Part shown: piece after piece, positions 35,060 through 42,014 of the stretch | Layout of the letters: each line of letters starts with the position of its first letter | Numbering within the stretch: the first letter of the stretch is position 1 | Origin: Mycolicibacterium sp. YH-1 | GTDB lineage: Bacteria > Actinomycetota > Actinomycetes > Mycobacteriales > Mycobacteriaceae | Length of the DNA: 64,000 nucleotides | Reading direction: 5' to 3' | Assembly: GCF_022557175.1 (NCBI RefSeq) | Contig: NZ_CP092915.1 | Location: 1,860,001 to 1,924,000 of the forward strand | Translations under genes and position numbers: made by a program | Notes under the pieces: model-generated | The model's input: the letters and a program-made list of their open reading frames with translations, nothing else | The model's database searches: none | What the model was told of the DNA's origin: nothing

Positions 35060-36484
35060 TCATCCGGCCGAAGCTTCTGTGTCACTGGCACAGTCGCGTG
35101 CTTCTCGCCACCACGCTTGCCCCGATGCGGGCAGGCTGTCGATAGGGTCGTAGAACGGGTAAACGCGGTTCAGGACATCGCTATCCGCGCCGTCCAATAC
35201 CGTGCGGTAGTTCTTGTTCCAGTAGGAGATGCCGAGGTTCCGGTCGTAGCGGGCCACCTGATGGACCCAGCGTTTGCCAACGAAGGGAACGTCGCAGACG
35301 ATCCGCGGCGTCGCGAAACCGGGCAGATACCCCATGATCGACAACTGCAACTGCTGGGCTTGCCACAGTGGGGTGCGCCAGTGTTCGGAGTTGGGGATCA
35401 TGTCGCACATGTAGAAGTAGTACGGCAGGATGTTTGCCTCTCCCTGAAGTGCGAAGCACAGGTCGAGTAGGTCGTCGGCAGTGGCGTTCACCCCCCGCAT
35501 CAGCACTCCCTGGTTGCGCACGTCGCGCAGCCCGGCGCCGAGCAGGGCCCGGGCCGCCTCCGCCACCAGTGGTGTCACCGACTGGACATGGTTGATGTGG
35601 GTGTGCAGCGCCAAGTTCACCCCGCGAGCCGCGGCAATGTGTGACACCCGGTTGACGCCTTCGACCACGTTCGACTGGAGCCAGTGCTGCGGCAGCGCGG
35701 CCAGCGCCTTGGTCGCCAATCGGATATCTCGGATGGTGTCGATCTCGAGCAGCTGCATGACAAACGATTCCAGCCGGGGCCAAGGGACGTTGGCCACATC
35801 ACCACCGGAAACGACCACGTCACGGACCGTCGGTGTGGATCGGAGGTAGTCCAGAATTCGGTCCTGCCGGTCGGCCGGCCGCAGCGTCAGCTTGGACTTG
35901 CTGACCGTTGGTGTGGAATTGCCGATCAGATCCATTCGGGTGCAGTGGCCGCAGTACTGAGGACACGTCGACAGCATCTCGGCGAGAACCTTGGTGGGGT
36001 ATCGATGTGTTAGCCCCTCTACTACCCACATATCGCTCTCGTGCAGCGAGTCTCGCTCGGCGTAAGGGTGTGAGCCCCATGTCGGTTCGCGATCGCTGAG
36101 CACCGGCAGCATGTAGCGCCGAATCGGATCCGCATAGAACGCCTCGGTGAGGCTGCGGCGTCCCGGTATGACATGTGGCGCAATGGTGTTCAGCATCTGG
36201 GGCGGCAGCAACATGGACATGGTCGCCTGCTGCTGCTGATCGTCGGCCAGATCGGCATAGAACCGCTCGTCGAGAAGTTCCCCCACCACGGCTCGCAGCT
36301 GACCGATGTTCTTGATCGAGTGCGCGCGCTGCCACTGCGGATCTCGCCAATCAGATTCGGTGACAGCCGCCCAGCCTGGGTATCGTCGCCAGTCCGGCTC
36401 GGACAACTCGCTGCGCACATAGCTATACGGCTGGTCGGCGACGGCAGTGAAGCCGGCCTGTCCGGATTCACTGAGTGTCGTCAT
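35060..36484 (-). CDS. Radical SAM aminomutase of the lysine 2,3-aminomutase (KamA) family
   Basis: 474 aa. The [4Fe-4S] motif is CPQYCGHC (Cys174, Cys178, Cys181), preceded by EGLTHRYPTKVL, with the SAM-binding GGD in VVVSGGDV. PLP-lysine candidate is Lys404 in CDVPFVGKRW. The two aspartates that contact the lysine side-chain amine in clostridial lysine 2,3-aminomutase align with Asp361 (YYFYMCDM) and Asp398; glutamate-type mutases replace them. A basic substrate such as L-lysine, giving beta-lysine, is therefore inferred. The D-to-K spacing is one residue shorter than in classical enzymes. Start ATG 36484 overlaps the amine-oxidase stop (ATGA). Confidence 0.85.
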   Translation of the reverse strand: MTTLSESGQAGFTAVADQPYSYVRSELSEPDWRRYPGWAAVTESDWRDPQWQRAHSIKNIGQLRAVVGELLDERFYADLADDQQQQATMSMLLPPQMLNTIAPHVIPGRRSLTEAFYADPIRRYMLPVLSDREPTWGSHPYAERDSLHESDMWVVEGLTHRYPTKVLAEMLSTCPQYCGHCTRMDLIGNSTPTVSKSKLTLRPADRQDRILDYLRSTPTVRDVVVSGGDVANVPWPRLESFVMQLLEIDTIRDIRLATKALAALPQHWLQSNVVEGVNRVSHIAAARGVNLALHTHINHVQSVTPLVAEAARALLGAGLRDVRNQGVLMRGVNATADDLLDLCFALQGEANILPYYFYMCDMIPNSEHWRTPLWQAQQLQLSIMGYLPGFATPRIVCDVPFVGKRWVHQVARYDRNLGISYWNKNYRTVLDGADSDVLNRVYPFYDPIDSLPASGQAWWREARDCASDTEASAG

Positions 36485-37869
36485 CGGACCAGAACCTTTC
36501 GCGAAGTGGTCGCCGGTTCGGCGCCCTGGATCAATTCGGTCGCGACACGTCGACCTGACCGAATCGCACCCTCCATCAGCCCAAAGAACTCCAGGCTGGT
36601 TTCGGTCCCCGCCCAATGAACGCGGCCATGGGGTTCGGTGAGCGTCGGTCCCAGCCGCAACCAGTCGCCGGGTCCGAACAGGGCGGCATAGCATCCCCTG
36701 CTGTACTTCTCCGCCAACCAGTCAGTCACCGTGCACTGCGTCGGCGACGGCAGCTCAGGAAAGAGTTGGCGGGTGTGGTTCCGCACCGCCTCCCTCTGCT
36801 GGCTCGGCGACTGCGCGGAGAAGGCTGACGCCGCTGCGCCGGTGACGAATCCCGTGAGTACACCCGCAGATTCATCCGCGGGAGAGTCGTCGACCGTGGA
36901 CAGCAGAGGCCCGTTTGCGCTCACCGACCATCCTGACAACCCACGCTCACGCCAGAGCGGTGCCGGATAGCCAAGGTGGACCTTGACTGCGCAGCCCCGG
37001 CCAGTGGCCGGTGTCGCCCGTGGCGTGCGCAGCGCAGGCCGAAACTCGATTTGCTGCGCCAACAGTGGTGGCACGGCGACGACCACTCGGTCGGCGCGAT
37101 ACTGCGAGGCGTCGCCGCCGGTGGTCGAAGGGCAATGCACGATCACCTCATCGGCGTTCTGGTCGATCGCAGATACCGGATGTGCCAACCGCACTCGTCC
37201 ACCGAGCCGTTCAGCGAGTGCTTGAGTCAGCAGATGTGCGCCGCCATCGATCCGCCACTGCTGGGCGCCGCCCTCGAAGGCGTTGAGATAGCGGATCCCA
37301 CCGCCAGACCGCAGATAGAAGGCCATGTGCAGAACGGAGATCGCGGCAGGATCGGCTGCCATCATCTCGCCAATGAACAGCGGGAAGAAGGTCCGCGCGT
37401 CCGGATGCTCGACCTCGTCGGCTAGCCAGCGCGCGGCAGTCAGTCGGTCGAGGCGCTCCGCACCCCGGCCTTGCCAAGGTGCATCCGGCCGGACCTGCGC
37501 GACGAGGTCCTCAAGCCGATCGAACAGGTCGCCGAGCGCGACTGCGTCCAGCGGCGGCACGCGACTCGCGGTTGTGGTCCGATGGCCCGACAGCAGGAAC
37601 GTGCTGTCCCCGACCATCGCTGTCGAGGCCAGGCCAAGTCCATGCTCCCGTATGAGTGCGAGCAGTTCGGTGTGCCGCACCCCCAGATAGGCGGCACCCC
37701 CGTCGGCGACGACATCCTCTGATATCGGGATGCCGTGCATCCGGCCGCCCACCCGATCACGTGCCTCCAGCACGGTCACCTCCGCGCCCGCCGCGGCCAA
37801 GTCGACAGCTGCTGTGAGCCCGGACAGGCCAGCACCAACGACGATGACACGCATCGCTTGCCCGTTCAT
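36481..37869 (-). CDS. Monoamine-oxidase-type flavin amine oxidase
   Basis: 462 aa. N-terminal FAD motif VIVVGAGLSGLTAAVDLAAAG, ARDRVGGRM, substrate-domain FEGGAQQWRIDGG, active-site Lys296 in GCAVKVHLGYPAPLW and C-terminal WAGTETSLEFFGLMEGAI. The segment KYSRGCYAALFGPGD places Cys393 where MAO-A/B attach FAD covalently (SGGCY), so a cysteinyl flavin is possible. It should oxidise a C-N bond using oxygen, perhaps on the carrier-bound amino acid. Coupled by ATGA overlaps to the carrier protein before it and the aminomutase after it. No signal peptide. Confidence 0.86.
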   Translation of the reverse strand: MNGQAMRVIVVGAGLSGLTAAVDLAAAGAEVTVLEARDRVGGRMHGIPISEDVVADGGAAYLGVRHTELLALIREHGLGLASTAMVGDSTFLLSGHRTTTASRVPPLDAVALGDLFDRLEDLVAQVRPDAPWQGRGAERLDRLTAARWLADEVEHPDARTFFPLFIGEMMAADPAAISVLHMAFYLRSGGGIRYLNAFEGGAQQWRIDGGAHLLTQALAERLGGRVRLAHPVSAIDQNADEVIVHCPSTTGGDASQYRADRVVVAVPPLLAQQIEFRPALRTPRATPATGRGCAVKVHLGYPAPLWRERGLSGWSVSANGPLLSTVDDSPADESAGVLTGFVTGAAASAFSAQSPSQQREAVRNHTRQLFPELPSPTQCTVTDWLAEKYSRGCYAALFGPGDWLRLGPTLTEPHGRVHWAGTETSLEFFGLMEGAIRSGRRVATELIQGAEPATTSRKVLVR

Positions 37870-38087
37870 GACACCCCGGCCGCAACTTTGTCGAACAACC
37901 CAGCTGCAGAGGGGTCTTCGATGAAGTCCTCCCATGACAGCTCTGTTCCGAAGTCCCGTGCGATCGCACTGAGCACCCGGGTGGCCAGCAGAGAGTCGCC
38001 GCCGAGGTCGAAGAAGTCGGAGTGCGGAGTCACGTCAATGGTGTCGAGGACCCTGCGGAAGATCTGGACGATGTGGCCTGCGCTCAT
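37866..38087 (-). CDS. Free-standing peptidyl carrier protein
   Basis: 73 aa, one thiolation domain. Phosphopantetheine attachment Ser32 is in FFDLGGDSLLATRV; the LGGDSL form is the one usual for NRPS peptidyl carriers rather than fatty-acid ACPs. It follows the adenylation gene and precedes the amine oxidase, each by a 4-nt overlap, so near-equal translation is expected. It needs a 4'-phosphopantetheinyl transferase encoded elsewhere. The cargo is inferred to be the amino acid selected by the adenylation enzyme. Confidence 0.92.
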   Translation of the reverse strand: MSAGHIVQIFRRVLDTIDVTPHSDFFDLGGDSLLATRVLSAIARDFGTELSWEDFIEDPSAAGLFDKVAAGVS

Positions 38088-39730
38088 TGGCTTGTTCCTT
38101 TGCTGTCGTAATCCGCTGCAGCACGCTGGGTTGCTGCACGATCAACTTTTCCGGTGGACGTGTAGGTCAGCGCAGTAACGAATTTCACCTGCGTGGGTAC
38201 GAATTGACTGGGTAGGCGCTCACGTAGGTAGCGCTTCAGATCAGCGGGCGTGGTCGGCTCGGTCGCCACGATGTATGCCGTCAATGCCGTACGCCCGAGT
38301 ACGCGTTCGCCCAACACGACGGCTCCCGTGACGGCGGGATGGGTGTTCAACTGCACCTCGACCTCGGCCGGATGTACGCGCACACCAGCGACCTTCACCT
38401 GTTCGTCAGCACGGCCGCGTGAGTGCAGCAGACCGTCCTCGCCGCGGGTGACCAAGTCACCGGTGCGAAACCACCGAGTCGGCCCGAATCCGTGGTCTGC
38501 GACCGGGAATGCGGCGGCGGTGATGTCCGTCAGGTCGAGGTATTCAGTGGCCAGGGCGGGCCCCGCCACCAGCAGCTCACCCTCATCGGTGACGTGATCG
38601 AGCACGTGGGGGAGCGGACGCCCGATTGGTGCCTCGGCATCGGTGGAAGTGGCCTCAGGTTCGATGCCGGGGCCGGCCAGTTGCACCGCATGGGTGATCA
38701 TGGTGGTTTCGGTGCAGCCGTAGGTGTTGAGCAAGCTGACTTGGCCGGTGTCGAGATCACGCCACTGCCGCAAGCGGGTTGGATCAACCCGCTCGCCGCC
38801 GATCACCACCAGCCGGACGCTGTCTGGAAGTGCCGTGTGCCCCTCGTCTAGGAAGTAGACCAGTTCGTGCCAGAACGCTGTCGGCAGGTCGAGGACGGTG
38901 ACTTCCCGTTCCTCCAGCATCCGGACGAAGCGCGGGAACGAGCCGGAGTGGGCCTCCTTGTCGAAAACAAGAGTCGCGCCGGCAGTCAGCGCGGGCAGAA
39001 TCTCCTCCAGGCAGGTGTCCCAGCCAAGCGAAGCGAATTGGAGGATACGGTCATCGGGGGTCAGCGCGAAGAGGTGGCGCAGCGCACGCACTGTGACGGT
39101 GAGGGCGTGCCGCGACACCACCACAGGCTTGGGTGCCCCAGTGGAACCGGATGTGCACAATACGTAGGCGGGATCGGTCCGCTGCCAGATGGACTGGGGC
39201 AGTGCTTCATCCGCAGATCCGGGATCCCTGTCGAGGGTCTCGACCCCCAGGGCCGTTGGTTCGAGCGGGTCAGCGGCTACTGCGGTCAAATGCTCCAGCC
39301 CGAGTACTGCGCCGATGGCCTGTTGGCGGGCGGCTGGAAGCGCGGCGTCGACGGGGCAGTACGTGGCACCTGCCTGCAGTATCCCAAGCAGGTGCTCTGC
39401 CACTGCGGGTGTGTGCGAGACCACGGCACCGATCAGTTTGGATGGGCCATTGGCGGCGATATGACGTGCTCTGTAGCGCGATGCCGTGAGACGGACCCGC
39501 TCTGCGAGGTCGTGATAGGTGATTGCGGCGCCGTCGTGCACGATGGCGGGGCGGTGTGGAAAGTCCCGAGCAGCGGCGACAAAATCCGTAACCACGTCGC
39601 CGACGAAATCGGAGTCGGGAGAGGCCTCGTGTCCGGAACGATCCGCTTCCCTATGATGCCCGTTGGCCAAGACATGGTCGGCCAAGGCGGATCCGACGAA
39701 TCCGGTGGCGCTGGTGACGGGTGCGCGCAT
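38084..39730 (-). CDS. Stand-alone NRPS-type adenylation enzyme, basic amino-acid pocket
   Basis: 548 aa. A3 P-loop CTSGSTGAPKPVVVS, A5 NTYGCTETT, A7 WFRTGDLV, A10 STGKVDR (Lys528). Aligned by eye to GrsA, the pocket is Asp238-Thr239-Glu242-Asp281-Val309-Gly311-Thr336-Met344-Ile345-Lys528. Asp238 fits an alpha- or beta-amino acid; Glu and Asp suggest a basic side chain, and from memory this is close to beta-lysine-type codes. The first about 25 residues (VTSATGFVGSALADHVLANG) instead look like the start of an SDR/epimerase, perhaps a fusion scar. ATG 39730 has a perfect AGGAGG 9 nt upstream. Stop overlaps the carrier gene. Confidence 0.87.
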   Translation of the reverse strand: MRAPVTSATGFVGSALADHVLANGHHREADRSGHEASPDSDFVGDVVTDFVAAARDFPHRPAIVHDGAAITYHDLAERVRLTASRYRARHIAANGPSKLIGAVVSHTPAVAEHLLGILQAGATYCPVDAALPAARQQAIGAVLGLEHLTAVAADPLEPTALGVETLDRDPGSADEALPQSIWQRTDPAYVLCTSGSTGAPKPVVVSRHALTVTVRALRHLFALTPDDRILQFASLGWDTCLEEILPALTAGATLVFDKEAHSGSFPRFVRMLEEREVTVLDLPTAFWHELVYFLDEGHTALPDSVRLVVIGGERVDPTRLRQWRDLDTGQVSLLNTYGCTETTMITHAVQLAGPGIEPEATSTDAEAPIGRPLPHVLDHVTDEGELLVAGPALATEYLDLTDITAAAFPVADHGFGPTRWFRTGDLVTRGEDGLLHSRGRADEQVKVAGVRVHPAEVEVQLNTHPAVTGAVVLGERVLGRTALTAYIVATEPTTPADLKRYLRERLPSQFVPTQVKFVTALTYTSTGKVDRAATQRAAADYDSKGTSQ

Positions 39731-39815
39731 TGCGGTCAACCTCCTGTTCGGGCGAAATCAATGGGCATGGGATAGGTTCCGTCGATTGACGAGGATCGAC
39801 TCTTCTTGTGTCTGA

Positions 39816-40715
39816 TCATCTGGGCGAGGTTCGTGCGAGCTGTTGGGCGCCAGTGCTTTTCGGTGGCGGCGGCATGACGGGTCCCAACACTTCGGAATGG
39901 TGACTGCGTACGACGGTGCGCAACACCCTGATGCCATTGCGGATGGCATGGAGGTTCGACTTTCCTGACCTCCGTGACATCTCCAGACTTGGTACCTCCA
40001 CGACCCGCAGACCGACCTGCACCGCCCGGACGGCCATTTCCGCCTCGATCTCCAATCCGGTCGCCCTGAGCGAGAGGAGATCCAAATAGCGGCGGTGAAA
40101 TGCGCAGAAGCCGTAGGTCAGATCGGTGAGATTGGTGTCGTAGAGGGTGTTGAACACGGTCAGCACGAACCGATTGCCGAGCCGACCGGAATGTGTGCTG
40201 TCCAACGACCCGCCGCCCACGATGAACCGTGAACCCTTGACGAAGTCATATCCATTGGTGAGAAAGTGCAGATAGTGCCGAATCTCTTGCGGCGCCATAC
40301 TTCCGTCGGCGTCCATCACCACGATGACGTCGCTGGAGGCGGCCAGGAAGCCGGTCCTGAGCGCACTGCCCTTGCCGACGCCCTCCTGGGATATCACCTT
40401 GATGTCCGGGCGGGCGCTGCAGGCGGTGATCAGTGTTGCGTCAGTTGAGTTTCCGTCGACCAGGATGATTTCGCTGACTTCGTCGGCGATCTGCTCGAGG
40501 AAGCACGCGATGGTTCGCGCCTCGTTCCTGACCGGGATGACCAAGCTGACGGTCGGTGGGGAGGAGGTCGGGCGGGTTCGCTTGGCCCGTCGGCTACCAG
40601 TAGTCGGTGCGGGCTTTGCCACCCTGACTTCGACCGTCCCGCTCGCCAACTGAGCTGGCGACGGCCGGTCGTCGTATCCGTTGTGCTTGTATTCATCCGG
40701 GCTCCGGTCAGCCAT
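39816..40715 (-). CDS. GT2-family (polyprenyl-phosphate hexose synthase-like) glycosyltransferase
   Basis: 299 aa from ATG 40715. After a hydrophilic N terminus of about 60 residues, a GT-A domain: VSLVIPVRNEARTIACFLEQI, LVDGNSTDAT, the DxD-type VVMDADGSM and KGSRFIVGGGSLD, resembling dolichol/polyprenyl-phosphate mannose synthases. No C-terminal membrane helices are obvious. It may supply a lipid-linked sugar or add a sugar to the repeat unit. A possible 18-codon leader ORF overlaps its start. It lies 85 bp upstream of the adenylation gene. Confidence 0.8.
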   Translation of the reverse strand: MADRSPDEYKHNGYDDRPSPAQLASGTVEVRVAKPAPTTGSRRAKRTRPTSSPPTVSLVIPVRNEARTIACFLEQIADEVSEIILVDGNSTDATLITACSARPDIKVISQEGVGKGSALRTGFLAASSDVIVVMDADGSMAPQEIRHYLHFLTNGYDFVKGSRFIVGGGSLDSTHSGRLGNRFVLTVFNTLYDTNLTDLTYGFCAFHRRYLDLLSLRATGLEIEAEMAVRAVQVGLRVVEVPSLEMSRRSGKSNLHAIRNGIRVLRTVVRSHHSEVLGPVMPPPPKSTGAQQLARTSPR

Positions 40716-40764
40716 GATTTGACCGCAATCTGGCGTCGGTGCTTGGCAATAGACATTTGTCCAT
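40708..40764 (-). CDS. Possible 18-aa leader peptide coupled to the GT2 gene
   Basis: ATG 40764 is preceded by a G-rich RBS (GGGGGGA, 5 nt away) and encodes MDKCLLPSTDARLRSNHG before a TGA at 40710-40708, which overlaps the first codons of the GT2 gene. The GT2 ATG itself has no Shine-Dalgarno sequence. Cys-containing leader ORFs acting in cis are known in mycobacteria. No homology can be judged at this length. Confidence 0.4.
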   Translation of the reverse strand: MDKCLLPSTDARLRSNHG

Positions 40765-40788
40765 TGATTCCCCCCAATTCTATTCAGA

Positions 40789-41121
40789 TCACTGCACTGC
40801 GATGGCCTTTGCGAGGTTCGTGGCGTTGTCGACATCGCGGCCGAGCGTCGGGCCGAGAGTTCGGACCAGGAACGGGAGCGGCACAACGGCTTCGAGCCGC
40901 CCCCCAGCGACATCTGTGCCGTCCACAGCCGGTGCGCCCGTGGCGCACGGATCCTGCCACCAGCTGTCGCTCGGGTAGTCAACCGGCACCGAAGGGTCTC
41001 GTCGAGAGACTGGACCGCAGAGCAAAGCGAACGCTCGGTGATCCGAATTCGCTACCGCTGCTATGCAATCCGCCGACAGCGGCGACGGGGGTCCGGACTT
41101 ACGGGCTACCTTTGAGAACAC
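40789..41121 (-). pseudogene. Possible remnant of a SIS-domain (GlmS-like) sugar isomerase
   Basis: A 110-codon frame whose last about 30 residues, VVPLPFLVRTLGPTLGRD then VDNATNLAKAIAVQ, look like the C-terminal tail of GlmS-type SIS proteins (which end ...GRDxDxPRNLAKSVTVE). The preceding 75 residues show no recognisable SIS motifs, and the GTG at the 5' end has no RBS. I read it as a decayed or truncated gene inside the 477-bp stretch (40,716-41,192) between the regulator and the GT2. It could instead be a chance match. Nothing else is seen in that stretch besides the GT2 leader ORF. Confidence 0.3.
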
Positions 41122-41192
41122 TCACTTACTATCGGGCGCTGTGTGCTCGGCGTAAATGGGCCAGCGGAGCGAACTTTTCGCTAGTCCCCGGT

Positions 41193-42014
41193 CTAGTTCC
41201 CGTCGTCATCGTCGGTGTATCGAATGGTCCTCGAGAGTGCCGCCGCCTCGGCGCGTGTGCTCACGCCCAGCTTCTTCAATAGGCTGTGGACGTGGTTCTT
41301 CACGGTGTGAACCGCGATGCAGAGCTGCGATGCGATATCCCGATTCGAGAGACCGATTTCCAGCATCCTCAGGATCTGGGCCTCTCGGGCCGTGAGAACT
41401 AGTTCCTTGGCCGGCGGTGGTTGGCGTTCGGCGGCGAGTGCAGATAGCCGGTTCAGCAGAATCGCGGCGACGCGAGGTGAACATGCCGACTCGCCGGCAG
41501 CAATCTTGCGGATCAATCCGAGCAGGTGGTCGAGCGACTCGGTACGAGTGTGGTAGGCGGCCACGCCCGCCTCGGCGCAGGCGACTATCTCCGATTCGTT
41601 GTCCTCGGAGACCCCCAGCACGATGACCCGAGCGGCAGGGCTGATCTGCAATGCCGTCTGGAGCAGCTTCAGGTTGTCTCGAGTTCCGATACTCAGCAGG
41701 ACGATGCTCGGGGTGGCGCCATTGAGTTCGTTGACCAGTGATGGCAGATCCCACGCCACGCTCGGTGCGGCGATCCCGTTCGCCACGAAGGTGTTGACGA
41801 GATTCTCGCGATAGAGCGTGCAGTCGTCGATGATCAGAATGCGGGCATCGAGCAGGGGATCGCGGTCCTCCGCCAGCCCCCAGCCCACCAACCCTCGTCC
41901 TGCGTCCGTCGACAGCTTGTCCCAACTGACGAGGTCACGGGCACCTCGTGGGGTCAGTTGAGTGGGAACCACGCTGTGCTGACCACTGGGTCCGTGCTGC
42001 CTCCAGATGTCCAT
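41193..42014 (-). CDS. LuxR-type regulator with a phospho-site-less receiver domain
   Basis: 273 aa from ATG 42014. Residues 57-165 fold as a response-regulator receiver (ARILIIDDCTLYRENL with the acidic pair Asp63/Asp64). The phospho-acceptor position reads PSIVLLSIGTRD, with Ser108 where Asp is expected, and the beta-5 Lys is missing (GVAAYHTRTES). The C terminus is a canonical LuxR/NarL HTH (LTAREAQILRMLEIGLSNRDIASQLCIAVHTVKNHVHSLLKKLG). It heads the minus-strand polysaccharide locus and no sensor kinase is nearby. It probably controls the locus in a phosphorylation-independent way. Confidence 0.86.
   Translation of the reverse strand: MDIWRQHGPSGQHSVVPTQLTPRGARDLVSWDKLSTDAGRGLVGWGLAEDRDPLLDARILIIDDCTLYRENLVNTFVANGIAAPSVAWDLPSLVNELNGATPSIVLLSIGTRDNLKLLQTALQISPAARVIVLGVSEDNESEIVACAEAGVAAYHTRTESLDHLLGLIRKIAAGESACSPRVAAILLNRLSALAAERQPPPAKELVLTAREAQILRMLEIGLSNRDIASQLCIAVHTVKNHVHSLLKKLGVSTRAEAAALSRTIRYTDDDDGN

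Noticed and set aside
36481..37869. Phytoene desaturase or protoporphyrinogen oxidase
   Set aside because: The aligned catalytic Lys296, the SRGCY flavin-cysteine motif and the C-terminal WAGTETS segment fit monoamine oxidases better.
17472..42014. Glycopeptidolipid biosynthesis locus
   Set aside because: gmd and acyl/acetyltransferases also occur there, but there is no multidomain peptide synthetase, no methyltransferase set and no MmpL; Wzx, Wzy and Wzz genes point to a polymer instead.
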